A DNA stretch of 64,000 nucleotides from Isoetes taiwanensis (GCA_021234155.1 JAJEKV010000563.1:64001-128000), one strand, 5' to 3'; shown: positions 1-10,780, counted from the first letter of the stretch. Translations and numbers: made by a program. Notes: generated by a model not told the origin, from the sequence alone.

Positions 1-86
1 TTATATTTACAAACACAAACACAAAGAATCAATAACAAAATAAAACATGTAAGCTTTTCGACAAACTACTAAACAAAAGAAAAGAT

Positions 87-206
87 AACTCCAAACCAAC
101 AGAAACTCCAAAGATCCGGCTCCGGCTACCCACCAAAGGATCTTCCAACTCCAAACCAACAGAAACTCCAAAGATCCGGCTCCGGCTACCCACCAAAGGA
201 TCTTCC
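87..206. repeat. 60-bp tandem duplication
   Basis: Two adjacent 60-bp units, about 87-146 and 147-206, are identical and contain the words AGATCCGGCTCCGGCTACC and CACCAAAGGATCTTCCA. The reading frame through them on the minus strand simply repeats a 20-residue word, so I do not call a gene. Identity suggests a recent local duplication. Confidence 0.9.
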
Positions 207-2020
207 ACGTGCAGTCTTATCTGACCCCTGTCCACCTTTTCTGTGATATCTCTCTAACCGTAAGGAGTTATGAGCGGTGCTAATTCTGAAACTAGACTCC
301 GAGGGCTTTCCAGAATGCTTAAGATCGCTCCAGTCTGATAATCGCTCGCCGAGTTATCACGTTTTAAAGTTTGCCCTTTTTTTTAATACTATCTGCCTTT
401 TCTAAAATTAGAACAATATCCTCTCCTTTCCAATAATAGAGAATATCTTTCTATTCTTACAAATTATTATCTTGTTTATCTCCTCTAATCATAGCTTTGC
501 TATTTTAGTTCAGATATTACCTCTATTTTCCTCAGATTATAGACACCCGTATTCAATTTGTTTCCCAACTGTTGCAATTCTTTTAAATATTCCTGACCTG
601 AGGTTAAGAATAAAAATTATTTACTTATCCCTCAACTCCCTAGGTGTGTTACAAATTTGAAGAGTGATGTGTTGATAGTGATGTGTTAATAGTCATAACA
701 AAAAAAAAATGCATGGACTCTCGCGGCTACAGAGGCAGATGTGGCCAGAATAGAAATACTTACAATAAGGATGGCAGAGTAGGTTTCAAAGGGGACCAAA
801 AGCTTCCAAAAAAACGCGTCAAGGAGATTTTTTATCTGCCCCAAATGTTACTGAAACACAAGATGGTGATGATGACCTTGAGCAAAATCAGGTTCTTTGA
901 TCCTTCCTGTATTTTTATACAGAATATTTGGATATTTATAATTATTGATCTTTTAGGGCTGTTCTAAGTTAGAAATGACATTTGAATATTAATAGATCCC
1001 TTTTGGAACAGACGTGTTGATAATCTATCATAGGGTTTCCTTTATACGAATTCAGATGGTTTTAGACATATTAGAAATATCTGATTCTATTTGCCAGGGG
1101 ATTCTTTATGATGAAGGGATTAATGTTGCCTTGGGTGGAATACATATCTAACAAAGTCTTCAGATTGAAATAGATGTTACAAGACTGATGAGTTTAATAT
1201 AGTAAGAAGATATTTAAGACATGATTTTAATGGTTGGAGCTTGCTAAGGTTTCATGTGGCCATTTGTGTACATCTTTAAAAAAATTTGATCTAGAGAGCA
1301 GGAGCAGAGCACATAAATATAAGGGAATAATATGATGGGCTGATTGGTTACAAGGATTAAATAGTGAAATGGATGATGCCAGTTATACAGTGGAAAATAT
1401 AGGTGGTGTTTAAATAAGGATAATGGCCTATTAATCTACAGATTCCATCTATAGGATTTATGCAAATGATTATACACTTCATATTAAAAGCTGAGGTGGT
1501 GAAGAATAAGGCAGTAACAATACACTAAACTTATAAACTAACATACAATGGAATTATAGACCTGGAAGTATGTTATGGCAATCATAACATAGCCTCTTAA
1601 AAACATCTAAATGGCTGAAACGATGCACGAATGGTAAGCTTCTCGGATCAACAGACCTAGAAAGGAAGCACCAACATACATGTGAAGATTATAATTTATT
1701 ATAAGTCTAGATCTCTAGAGCAAAGGCTGGCATTGTTATATGATTTAGGCGTTCTTTTATAATTATTTGTGGTTTACAAGCATGGTGAAGGGCTATAAGT
1801 CTAGAAATTCTTATGACACCTGCTACCATGTTCATAAGCAACTCCCTGCAACACAAGGCTCCCAAAAAAAAATCATTACCAGTTTTTCACAATAGTTTTT
1901 ACATGAAACCACTAAAATAAAGTGATATCACTAAGTGGGTTAATATGTTGAATAACTGCTGCCAGTTAAATAGTATGGTTCATACTTATGATTTATTATT
2001 CTAGTTTATTGCCATTGTTC
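207..2020. other. AT-rich stretch, no gene recognised
   Basis: The stretch holds only short AT-rich frames, for example around 472-660 and 683-967, without recognisable protein motifs. I see no RNA gene and no long repeat. It is plausibly intergenic or old transposon-derived DNA. Confidence 0.5.
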
Positions 2021-2130
2021 GTCTTCATGGTTCTTTTAGTTTGTTTCTCTAGTTGATAATAGTGCTTTATTACTGTGTTTTCGTCTTCATGGTTCTTTAT
2101 GGTAGTTTGTTTCTCTAGTTGATAATAGTG
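2021..2130. repeat. Imperfect direct repeat of about 45 bp
   Basis: The block beginning GTCTTCATGGTTCTTT and ending CTAGTTGATAATAGTG occurs at 2021-2064 and again at 2083-2130 with small indels. Confidence 0.8.
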
Positions 2131-2277
2131 AAGTCGTATTTAATTAAAGTGGGACTCATTCTATTCCCACTTTTTTTCGGAACCCTGTTAATTTACACAA
2201 AAAGGAGCACCCCGACCCGAAAACTATCCTTAATTCGAATTTTTGTCTGTTAGTGTGCATCCAAGCTTTCTTCCAGT

Positions 2278-2301
2278 TTTCTCGGATAGCGAGTCGAGAA
2301 C
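2278..2301. repeat. Degenerate copy of the TCGACTCGCGAGTCGA palindrome
   Basis: The sequence TTTTCTCGGATAGCGAGTCG followed by AGAAC is a damaged version of the near-perfect palindrome that recurs at 2982-3006, 3108-3128, 3228-3253, 4241-4262 and 4288-4313. Confidence 0.5.
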
Positions 2302-2934
2302 AAGAACAATGCAACTCAAACAAAGGAAATTCATTATAGATTGAAACCAAAGTTCTAGTTGAAAAAGAATTTTTATTCATAAATTGAATAGGTACAATGT
2401 ATTTTATATCGGACGCAGAGACCATGGCGGTCTTGCTGTCACTACAGTTAGATCATCGTGGTAGGTGGTCCACCTTAGGGGATTAACTTGCGGCGCCCTT
2501 GGGGGCAACCTGAAGAGTGTGGAATGCCTCAGGAGGTGCCTCTGGAGCCACCGGGTGACTGGGCCCACCGGACTTCTCCACTCTCCTCCCTTGACCTTTC
2601 ATCGAATATGCTCCTTCCCCAACCTCCGTGGATGTTATGCAATGCTTGCAAGATGCTTTGAGCTTTACGGATTGTCTCTAATTTCTTCCCCTCTTCTTTA
2701 TCCGGCGTGTGCATGGCGTCGTGCATTCACGAGCAACCTTATCCCAAAGGCGGGCAAGAGTGTAGCGTGGAAGATCACGTGCGAAGCGGTATCTCTGCCG
2801 CCTTGAGCGGGATCGTGCCGCTCGAGCGGTCTGTGCGTGATGCGAGCGGTATCGTCTTTGACTGCTTAGGATCGACAATTACGGTATCATTAGTCAAAAA
2901 GCGAAAAAGAATGGTGAATTCAAAATACAATGGA
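2302..2934. other. No gene recognised
   Basis: This is moderately GC-richer DNA around 2430-2850. Short frames exist on both strands, but none carries a motif I recognise, and the overlapping frames argue against coding. Confidence 0.4.
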
Positions 2935-2939
2935 GAACA

Positions 2940-3290
2940 TTCATTCCATATAAGCGCATCCATTCACGTGGCAAGTGGTGTCTTTTCGACTCGCGAAGTC
3001 GAGAAAGGCGAAAAAAGTCAAAAGTACAACCATTCTCATTAGAATATGGTTGCATCCAATCACAGACGGAAGCATACAAATGGTTTCGTCAACGAGACAA
3101 GCAGTGCCTTTCTCGACTCGAGAAAGGCCCAGGAAATCCAATGTACAACCATTATCATTATAGATTATGGCTGCATCCAGTCACACAAACAAACATACAA
3201 ATGGTTTCATCAACAGGACAAGCATGCCTTTCTTGACTCGCGAGTCGAGAAAGCCAGCGAGAACTCAATGTACAAGTATATTCATTACAA
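2940..3290. repeat. Three-unit tandem repeat, each unit ending in a palindrome
   Basis: Three diverged units of about 100-120 bp lie at roughly 2940-3045, 3046-3165 and 3166-3290. Each carries a GCATCCA(A/G)TCAC word, then ACAAATGGTTTC in the last two units, and ends in a TTTCTCGACTCG / CGAGTCGAGAAA type palindrome (2982-3006, 3108-3128, 3228-3253). The repeats abut the 3' side of the phosphatase pseudogene, whose intron contains the same palindrome. Confidence 0.75.
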
Positions 3291-3355
3291 AATATAGTAC
3301 ATTTCTTCACATTTCTTTACATGATTTACACAACTCAAAAATCTGAAAGCAGTGG

Positions 3356-4494
3356 TCACTCTTCTTGATCACCATAATATTTCTTGTCCATAAGGTTCAT
3401 GATCGCGCTGCTCTCTGGATCGACCTCCTTGAGGCTCGGATAGTTCCTAATCACATCGGCCACAAGAATGGCAAACAGGGATTCCGCCAAGATAGGAACG
3501 AGACTGAAAGACAACCACCTATCCGTCTCATACTCTGCTGGTCGATAACTCTTAGCAATGGTTGTATTTTGCGAGTTATGATAGCACTTGTAAGCGGAGT
3601 CGTCTATGATCAGCGTGTTGTGTTTGCCAAAGTCCGGGAATTGTTCATAAACCCTGTCCAGCCTTTTCACCATAATAGGCTTCCCCTTTGTGATGGCTGG
3701 ATCGAGGTCTGACACATGCTCGACCTTTTCGTTTCCTCAAACAAACTTGAACTTCAAAACTGGAAGGCCGATAACACCAAGGACATTGACAATATTTTTC
3801 TTTGCCATACAAGACCATATGGCCGCCGAATCCCGTTCGGGCACCATTCAACAATTTCCTTTGCTCGAGGCCTGGATACACGATTTTATGGTCCGTTTTT
3901 TTGATCCGGGATCTGCGAGGTGTTAAGCTCGTGGACGTCTTTATCGTGGTATACTGCAGCTAATACTCCATTGACGTCAAATATTACAAGCTTGGTGGGA
4001 CCATCTGGATCCCAGTTGGAGTTTGGCTCCGGCCAGATTTCCCCTTGATCGGGATCCATATGCGGGATCATTATTTTTTCAGGTCCTTTCTTGCTGCCCG
4101 CGGTATCTTGCTCTTGATTGTCTTTGTTGAATGCAGTGTCCTCCTCGTGATGTGAACCGCCACTAGATATTGTCAATGATCCGGAGTCGTTGCGATCGAT
4201 GTCCCTGGAATGATGAGAGACGTCAGATAGGAAATGAGTTTTCTCGACTCGCGAGTCGAGAATGGAAAAAGTTAAAGTCCCGAAAGGTTTTTCGACTTCA
4301 GCGAAGTCGAGAAACACCGAGAGAGCAAAGTGAACTAACCTCAATCTCAGATTCTCAAGAATTTGATCCGCAGCATTCCCGTCTAAACCTTTGACATGGT
4401 CGTCTCCGCCGTCTTTCTCTCCCTGGCTCTCAGGTTTGTCTTCGTCATCTTCGCCCCATCGCCTCGGTGACTTCCACGCCTTTGAAATGCTCAT
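3356..4494 (-). pseudogene. FCP1/NIF-type HAD phosphatase-like gene, broken
   Basis: Read on the minus strand, an acidic N-terminal part (4494-4340) is followed by an intron with good GT-AG borders (4339-4205). The first HAD motif, KLVIFDVNGVLA, lies near 3990-3960. After that the frame is interrupted: a TAA at about 3886, a frameshift near 3840 just after EIVEWCP, and a TGA near 3750 after KFKFV. The last segment (3715-3356) is open and contains LIIDDSAYKCYHN, a hallmark of the FCP1 homology domain. The motif has D-x-N rather than the catalytic D-x-D, which in this family usually goes with doubtful phosphatase activity. Known members dephosphorylate proteins such as the RNA polymerase II tail; no substrate can be inferred here. 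With three disruptions I call it a pseudogene; further introns could rescue part of it but not the frameshift within a conserved block. Confidence 0.75.
4205..4339 (-). other. Probable intron of the phosphatase-like gene, holding two palindromes
   Basis: On the minus strand the donor is ATTGAG|GTTAGTT and the acceptor CATTCCAG|GGACATC. Removing 135 nt (a multiple of three) joins LRLR to DIDRND in frame. The intron contains two palindromic elements, 4241-4262 (perfect, 22 bp) and 4288-4313. Confidence 0.6.
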
Positions 4495-4536
4495 GAAGCG
4501 GATCGGATATATGACCGAATGGTTTCAACCATGTCC

Positions 4537-5070
4537 TTATTCCCAACCACGGATATTGGTTTCATTCCATACAAAGATAGCCCCCGAGAGAACAGGCCAT
4601 TCATGTACCACTCGCGATACAATATGATCTTCCTCGACCAAGCTGGTTATGAAGTACTTGATAACTCTTGGCCGGATAGGAATTCTATGTATTGGACCTG
4701 TTGCACCATCAGTGCTGACTTTGTTCATCGATGGCACATCCTCCATAAATCTGCCGCCCTTCCAGGGTTCCATCTGCTCTTGAGAAATCATGAACTTGTC
4801 GAGATAATGATGTTTGCTAGACCACCACTTGTCCAGGTCTACAACCGATCTTGAAACCAAAACCAAAACTATATTGGCAAAGCTTGGTGCCTTCGACAAG
4901 CCAAGTCTACACTCATGTTCAAGTTCGTATATGGAGTACAAGATCTTGTTGGTGAAGTTAGTATCAGCTGCCCATTGGGAGTCAGCAGTTGTCTGATTGC
5001 CCGGCATGCAAAAGACAAGGAAACTGAAAGTATCCAGCTCGGTCATGTCCAGACACGTCACCTTGAGCAT
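4537..5070 (-). CDS. Hypothetical 177-residue frame upstream of the phosphatase-like gene
   Basis: An uninterrupted minus-strand frame of 177 codons lies directly upstream of, and in the same frame as, the phosphatase-like gene. It is separated by two stop codons within about 45 nt. It could be a 5' exon joined across a short intron (a GT lies in CCGTG|GTTGGGA near 4547 and an AG in TTTCAAAG|GCG near 4485), or an unrelated frame. Residues include IYELEHECRLGLSKAP and DLDKWWSSKHHYLDKF. I recognise no domain. Its length and regular composition make chance unlikely but not excluded. Confidence 0.35.
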   Translation of the reverse strand: MLKVTCLDMTELDTFSFLVFCMPGNQTTADSQWAADTNFTNKILYSIYELEHECRLGLSKAPSFANIVLVLVSRSVVDLDKWWSSKHHYLDKFMISQEQMEPWKGGRFMEDVPSMNKVSTDGATGPIHRIPIRPRVIKYFITSLVEEDHIVSRVVHEWPVLSGAIFVWNETNIRGWE

Positions 5071-5360
5071 CTAGAATATTTTTTTTTTCAAGATTTATAT
5101 TGTACACCTTTATTATGAAACATTTTATAACATTCTATTGTCGGTCTTTGCAAAATCTTAAAAACCCATGAGCATTTAAAACCTTCTAAAATAATCTATT
5201 TTGGATCTGTGCAACATTTTTAAAACATTTTCTATTTTTAGACTAAAGTGCTTGCCTTGAGCATCTAGAATATTTTTTTTTTCAAGATTTATATTGTACA
5301 CCTTTATTATGAAACATTTTAGAACATTCTATTGTCGCGTTTTGCAAAATCTTAAAAAAA
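5061..5360. repeat. Direct repeat of about 100 bp, 194 bp apart
   Basis: The block CCTTGAGCATCTAGAATATT ... ATTGTACACCTTTATTATGA occurs at 5061-5165 and again at 5255-5360 with a few substitutions. It sits at the upstream edge of the repeat family that fills 5.4-8.2 kb. Confidence 0.85.
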
Positions 5361-5530
5361 ACTCTAAGATTTCATCAAGATTTTCTTACATTCCCTTAGA
5401 TATTATGAAGATTCCCTTAGATTCAATTAAGATTTTAAGAGATTCCGTTAGACTTGTATATTTTCCTAGATTCTCTTACAACTTATGAGATTTCCTTATA
5501 TTCCCTTTAATTCTTCTGGATTCCCTTACA

Positions 5531-5568
5531 TTCTAGAAATTTCTAGAACATTTTAGAACTTTCTGGAA
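5531..5568. promoter_or_regulatory. Heat-shock-element-like array, eight alternating units
   Basis: TTC and GAA triplets alternate every 5 bp from 5531 to 5568 (TTCTAGAAATTTCTAGAAC and onward), with one TTT in place of TTC. This is the geometry bound by heat shock factors. Function is inferred from the sequence pattern only. Confidence 0.4.
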
Positions 5569-5671
5569 CATTTTGAAAGTTTCAAAACATCCTAGAATAT
5601 TATAGTCTATTTTATTATCTTAATTAGAACATTACCCTTAAGTATATTTGAAACATAAATTTTTCATAGAA

Positions 5672-5738
5672 TTAATACTTGGTCTAGTGGTTAGAGTGGG
5701 GGGTTTGGGGGATTGAGGATCAGGGTTCAAATCCCCCC
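5672..5738 (+). other. tRNA-like Pol III promoter (SINE head), copy a
   Basis: A box TGGTCTAGTGG at 5680-5690 and B box GGGTTCAAATCCC at 5723-5735 match the internal promoter of tRNA genes. The anticodon region is a G-rich filler with no convincing stem, so it is not a functional tRNA. It reads as the head of a tRNA-derived SINE. Confidence 0.55.
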
Positions 5739-6119
5739 AATAACATAAGAAATTTTAAAAGCCTTTCCTTAAGGAACGAGCATTCAATATGAGCCTTAGG
5801 ATCTTAAACTCGATCAACGATCAAGATCTCACCATATAAAAGCAATATGAGCCGTAGGATCTATTACATATAATTCCCAAAGCCACGTGGACCGTAGGAT
5901 GTGTCCCCAAGCCACGTGAGTCGTCGGATCTCGGACCGACGGTCAGGATCAGATCAATCTGGACCGTAGGACCACGGTACACATATTATATGTAAACTCC
6001 CAGGCCATTTGGGCCGTAGGATATGTCCCAAACCCACGTGAGCCGTCGGATCTCGAACGGACGGTCGGATAAGCGCGAAACATAAGAACATATATACGCA
6101 TTGTTCCAGTTTTAGCATG

Positions 6120-6840
6120 TCCTTATATTCCCTTTAATTCTCCTGGATTCCCTTACATTCTAGAAATTTCTAGAACATTTTAGAACTTTCTGGAACATTT
6201 TGAAACTTTCAAAACATCCTAGAATATTATAGTCTATTTTATCTTAATTAGAACATTACCCTTAAGTATATTTGAAACATAAATTATTCATAGAATTAAT
6301 GCTTGGTCTAGTGGTTAGAGTGAGGGGTTTAGGGGATTGAGGACCAGGGTTCGAATCCCCCCAATAACATAAAAAAATTTAAAAGCCTTTCCTTAAGGAA
6401 TGAGCATTCAATATGAGCCTTAGGATCTTAGACTTGATCAACGATCAAGATCTCACCATATAAAAGCAATATGAGTGGGGGTTTAGGGGATTGAGGACCA
6501 GGTTCGAATCCCCCCAATAACATAAAAAATTTTAAAAGCCATCTTAGACTTGATCAACGATCAAGATCTCACCATATAAAAGCAATATGAGCCGTAGGAT
6601 CTATTACATATAATTCCCAAAGCCACGTGGACCGTAGGATATGTCCCCAAGCCACGTGAGAGTCGGATCTCGGACCGGACGGTGGGATCGATCAATCGGG
6701 ACCGTAGGGACCGCGGTATACATATTATATGTAAACTCCCAGGCCACCTGGGCCGTAGGATATGTCCCAAACCCACGTGAGCCGTCGGATCTCGAACGGA
6801 CGGTCGGATAAGCGCGAAACATAAGAACATATAGAGATCA
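6120..6840 (+). repeat. Family I repeat, copy b, with an internal partial duplication
   Basis: This is close to copy a from CCTTATATTCCCTTTAATTC onward. It has an HSE-like array at 6158-6195, A box at 6304-6314, a perfect B box GGGTTCGAATCCC at 6347-6359, and a CACGTG/CCGTAGGAT block to about 6830. A second partial B-box segment (about 6472-6545) shows a local duplication of the tRNA-like 3' half and its downstream words. Confidence 0.65.
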
Positions 6841-7289
6841 GATATATACAAGAAATTTAATGCGTCCTACGGTGCATGTTCGAGTTTTAGCATATTCCTA
6901 CGTGCAAGTTCTTGTCGTGGCCTACATTCTAAAAGAATCTCTTGAGAATACTCTAAATTCATAGATTCTCTAAGATTCTACCAAGGTTCTCTTAGAGATT
7001 TCGTGAACATTTGTTTCATTAGATTTCCGTAGATTCTCCAAGATTCTATGAAGATCCCCTTAGATTCTCTTAGATTCCTTTAGATTTTATAGGTTCCCTT
7101 ACATTACATGAGATTCAAAGAGATTCTATAAAGATTCCCTTCGATACTCTAAGATTTCATCAACATTTTCTTAGATTCCCTTAGATTTTATAAAGATTCC
7201 TTTAGATCCCCCAGATTTTAAGAGATTCCCTTAGGCTTGTAAATATTTTCCTAGATTCTCGTACATTTTATAAGATTTTCTTAGATTCT
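6841..7289. repeat. Degenerate AGATTCYCTTAGATT-rich repeat
   Basis: The words TTAGATTC, AGATTCCCTTAGATT and similar recur every 10-25 bp without a strict period, continuing the AT-rich parts of the neighbouring family I units. No coding frame is present. Confidence 0.5.
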
Positions 7290-8200
7290 ATTAGATTCTT
7301 CTGGATTCCTTTACATTCCAGAACTTTTTAGAACATTCTAAGACTTTCTGGAACATTCTAAGACTTTCAATATATTCTAGAACTTTCTGGAAGTATTTCC
7401 CTAGATTTCCTTGCATTCCCGTAGATTCCCCTACATTCTAGAACATTCTAAAACTTATTAGAACAATTTGGAACTTTCTGGAAGAATTTTCTTAGATCCC
7501 CCCAGATTCCCTTGTGTTCTAGAACTTTCTAGAAGATTCTAGAACTTTCTAGAGCCTTCCAGAACATTCTAGAACTTTCTTGAACTAGCTAGAATGTTAT
7601 AGTCTATTTTATCTTAATGGGAACATTACCCTTAAGTGTATTTGAAACATAAATTATTCATGGAATTAATGCTTGGTTTAGTGGTTAGAATGGGGGGTTG
7701 GGGAGTCAATGGTTAGGGTTAGAATCCCCCACACAACATAAAAATTTTAAAAGCCTTTTCCTAAGGGAGTAGGATCTTGGACCTGATCAAGGGTCGAGAT
7801 CTCACCACGTGATAATAATTTTAAAGCAACATGAGCCATAGGATCTATTACATATAATTCCCAAAGTCATGTGCACCGTAGGATGTGTGCTTAAACCCAC
7901 GTGGAGCCGAAGATCTCGGATTGACGATCAGGATCGGATCAACCTAGACCGTAGGATCGATTACATATAATTCCCAAAGCCATGTGCACCGTAGGATGTG
8001 TCCCAAAGCAACGTGAGCCGTAGGATCTCGGACCGACGATCATGATCAGATCAACCTGGACCGTAGGATCGCTTACATATAGTCTATACACAAACTACCA
8101 AGCCATCTGGGCCGTAGGATACGTCCCAAAGCTAGGTGAGCCGTAGGATCTCAGATCAACGGCCGGATTCAGGAGGACAAACATAAGAACATATATATGT
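7290..8200 (+). repeat. Family I repeat, copy c (more diverged)
   Basis: The order matches copies a and b: AT-rich TTC/GAA part, tRNA-like block with A box TGGTTTAGTGG (7674-7684) and B box GGGTTAGAATCCC (7716-7728), then repeated GACCGTAGGATC and GCACCGTAGGATG words to about 8170. CACGTG occurs at about 7803 and 7897. The divergence suggests it is older. Confidence 0.6.
7517..7584. promoter_or_regulatory. Fourteen-unit heat-shock-element-like array
   Basis: From 7517 to 7584 TTC and GAA alternate with strict 5-bp spacing for 14 units, with a single mismatch (GAG at 7552). Canonical functional HSEs need three or more units, so this is an exceptionally long match. Whether a heat shock factor uses it is unknown. 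Confidence 0.5.
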
Positions 8201-8579
8201 TATGATATGCCTTCAATTAAAAAAAAAAAATCTCAAAGGATAATCAAGACCTACTGAGTGAAGCAACATGCCTATGCATAAGAGCACATACCCAAATATA
8301 CCTCAAAGATCAGGAAGCTCTTACGAGGGGTAAGTGTATATATTGAGAAGCCTATCTTGAATGTGATGAAGAACCCAGTCATCTGCCACATCTAGACCTT
8401 TATAGACAAATAATTTTTTTCCTTTCCAAATAGTCCAAAGCAATCATCTTGATGCTTGGCTTTGCAATTTCATTCATGTACTGAGGTAAATTTCCAGCAC
8501 TTGTTGACTTGTTAGTGAGATCTGAAAAAGAGAACAACTAATCAGCAAAGAACTAGCAAAATACAATAGATCAAGATGC

Positions 8580-8762
8580 TAAGGTTCTTGAAACGAAGGA
8601 AGCATTTATTAGATGAAATTGGACAAAAACTCTCATAAGAAATAGATAGCACAACATTCTAAAAATGCCCATAGACTAAGGTTTTGGAATCTAAGCGAGC
8701 ATACATTAGATGAAATTGGACATAAACCCTGATAAGAAATAGATAGCACAACATTCTAAAAA
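8580..8762. repeat. Direct repeat of about 65 bp
   Basis: TTAGATGAAATTGGACA followed by ATAAGAAATAGATAGCACAA occurs at about 8609-8667 and again at 8706-8762. The surrounding DNA (8210-9060) shows no gene. Confidence 0.75.
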
Positions 8763-10770
8763 CACCTAAAACAACATGAAGGAATTTACACGTCGTCATA
8801 AGAAACAAAGATGCTTAAATGTTTTTAGTGGTATATGACCCCGATATGACGATGGTCAATATGAATCATATGATAATCAACTTGCAGATGTTTAAAGGTT
8901 TAAAGATAACATGCCTTTTGTTTTAATGTGTTATAAAGATACATATGCTTATTTTTAGTGGTGGGGATTACTCCGAGTGATCTACTATATAACAAACCAT
9001 GTTGCCCATATGATCACATACCCCATATATATATATCACATCGAAAGATATAAATGGTTTCAAAGTGAATTGAATTGAATTGAATTCAAAGCCACCTCAG
9101 GCCTACCAAAGGCTCATATCAATCATGCCCCTATATTTAAAACCCCGTCGTAAATTTTTTATATGATATAACAAAATACAGATAGTGCGATCGCCATAGC
9201 CAAATGGTATGTATCAAGTGGGCATTGTAGATGACTGGGCATCCCTTGTGTTAATAAAGGCACCCTAAGCCCCATGACATGGCAATATCGGTACACAGAA
9301 AAAAAAAATATGCACACCTTCCTAGGCAGATAAGGAGGCAAATGGGCAGATGGAAGCATGTCACTAGGATCTAGATATTGAAATAAAATAATAAGGTGCA
9401 TTTTCATGACTTTAGCATGGAGTGCATATCAAATAAAATTGTGGGACATAGAAAGTAACCTCTTGTAACATTGATTAATGCATAAAATTTTAAAATAAGA
9501 TGTCATATAATGGCGGCAGGGTAATGGGCACGAGGGGCCCATAAGGGCACAAATGTAGAGTACTCGTTGGAAAATAGGTCCACTAAATAATGGCATTGCA
9601 TGGGTTTTGTACATTTAAGATGATTGATCATCACGTGGGCTCTTGATTTATGCAAAGTGCGTGGTGATGCAAACAAGGCACTGAACCAAAAATTATGCAA
9701 GGCACTAAAGCAAAAATACATAATTTGTTTCATTAGAATTCTAAATCCGTAGGATCTATGCAAGTTGCAACATCAGAGTCTAAGAGATCCACAGAGTTAG
9801 ATGTCGCATAATCTAACTGTATGGGAAAATGGAGTACGAGAGAATGCAAGTTGTAGCATGAAACCGATTTATGAACAAAGACTTCTTTGATTGGTAATAA
9901 AGCATTAAAGATGTACAAAGGGGGATTCCGAGAGGTGTATATAAGTAACCATGGTGCGCCTTTATCTCTCATTCAAGATTTGTGCTACACTTGGATACAT
10001 GAAGACATTCTCCTTAGCTATGGTATTGGCTCTAGCATTGCTCAAGATTCTCCAAATTTTGTTGCTACTTCACAAGTTTTCCTTCTACCATAGGTTTTTT
10101 TTTTACTTAAGCTATTCTTAGTTGATCTTAACAAGCACAAGAAGAGCATATTTTTATAGTTCCTTTCTCTCTCTTTGTATAGGATTCAAATTGAGCACAA
10201 AAGATGCGCTAATAGTGGTGGAGGTAAGTAGTTATCTACCGTTGCATATTAAAACAATGTATAGAGTGTGCTCTTAATAAGATCTGACGTATGCAGGAGA
10301 GATCATTGCACAATGATGACAATAAATCAGATTGTAAAACTTTGATAGAAATGGATCCACCAAAGAGGATATTGGTGGCCTCTATTGATTATCCAGTTCC
10401 GGAAACACATCCACCTCGTCAAGATCCTACTCATGGACATAATAAGGGTGGCTAGAAATTTTGGTATGGTACAAGGTTAATCAATCGACAAAGTCAAAAT
10501 TTTGATTAATAAAGTGTCCTTTTGTGGAAGCATTTCCAAATTAAAAGAGTTGAACAAGAGCATCACTCCATTTTCTTCAACTTTATTTTATGCACCAGAT
10601 CAACAACACACATATATTATAAGAAGATCCTAAAACTGATGTAGTTATGAATGCATATTTCTTTTGATGCACTAGGGGAAGGTAGATGCTAAAGAGTTTA
10701 GGTCATGATATAACTTAGAGAGTTTGGAGTCCATGAAGGATCGTGCCTCTTACAACTTCACATTATATCC
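8763..10770. other. No gene recognised
   Basis: AT-rich DNA with several short minus-strand frames (for example 9503-9763 and 9733-9972) that carry no motif I recognise. A small GAATT run lies at about 9067-9085. It is probably intergenic. Confidence 0.45.
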
Positions 10771-10780
10771 AATCAATATC

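Larger units (their letters stand above)
5480..6110 (+). repeat. Family I repeat, copy a: HSE-like array, tRNA-like block, G-box block
   Basis: The unit has three parts. An AT-rich part with alternating TTC/GAA words (5531-5568) comes first. A tRNA-like part follows, with A box TGGTCTAGTGG (5680-5690) and B box GGGTTCAAATCCC (5723-5735). The last part is a roughly 270-bp block with repeated CCGTAGGAT or CCGTCGGAT words and several CACGTG sites. The same order recurs at 6120-6840 and 7290-8200. The internal Pol III boxes suggest a tRNA-derived SINE embedded in, or forming part of, a larger repeat. Confidence 0.65.

Noticed and set aside
29-235. A 68-codon minus-strand frame with a repeated 20-residue word
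   Set aside because: It is only the 60-bp tandem duplication read in frame; no flanking gene signals.
2940-3290. CRISPR-like array of repeats and spacers
   Set aside because: There are only three diverged units of about 110 bp with no constant repeat, in a plant nuclear context.
5672-7732. Possible functional tRNA genes in the family I repeats
   Set aside because: A and B boxes are good, but the anticodon arm and acceptor stem do not fold; SINE heads fit better.
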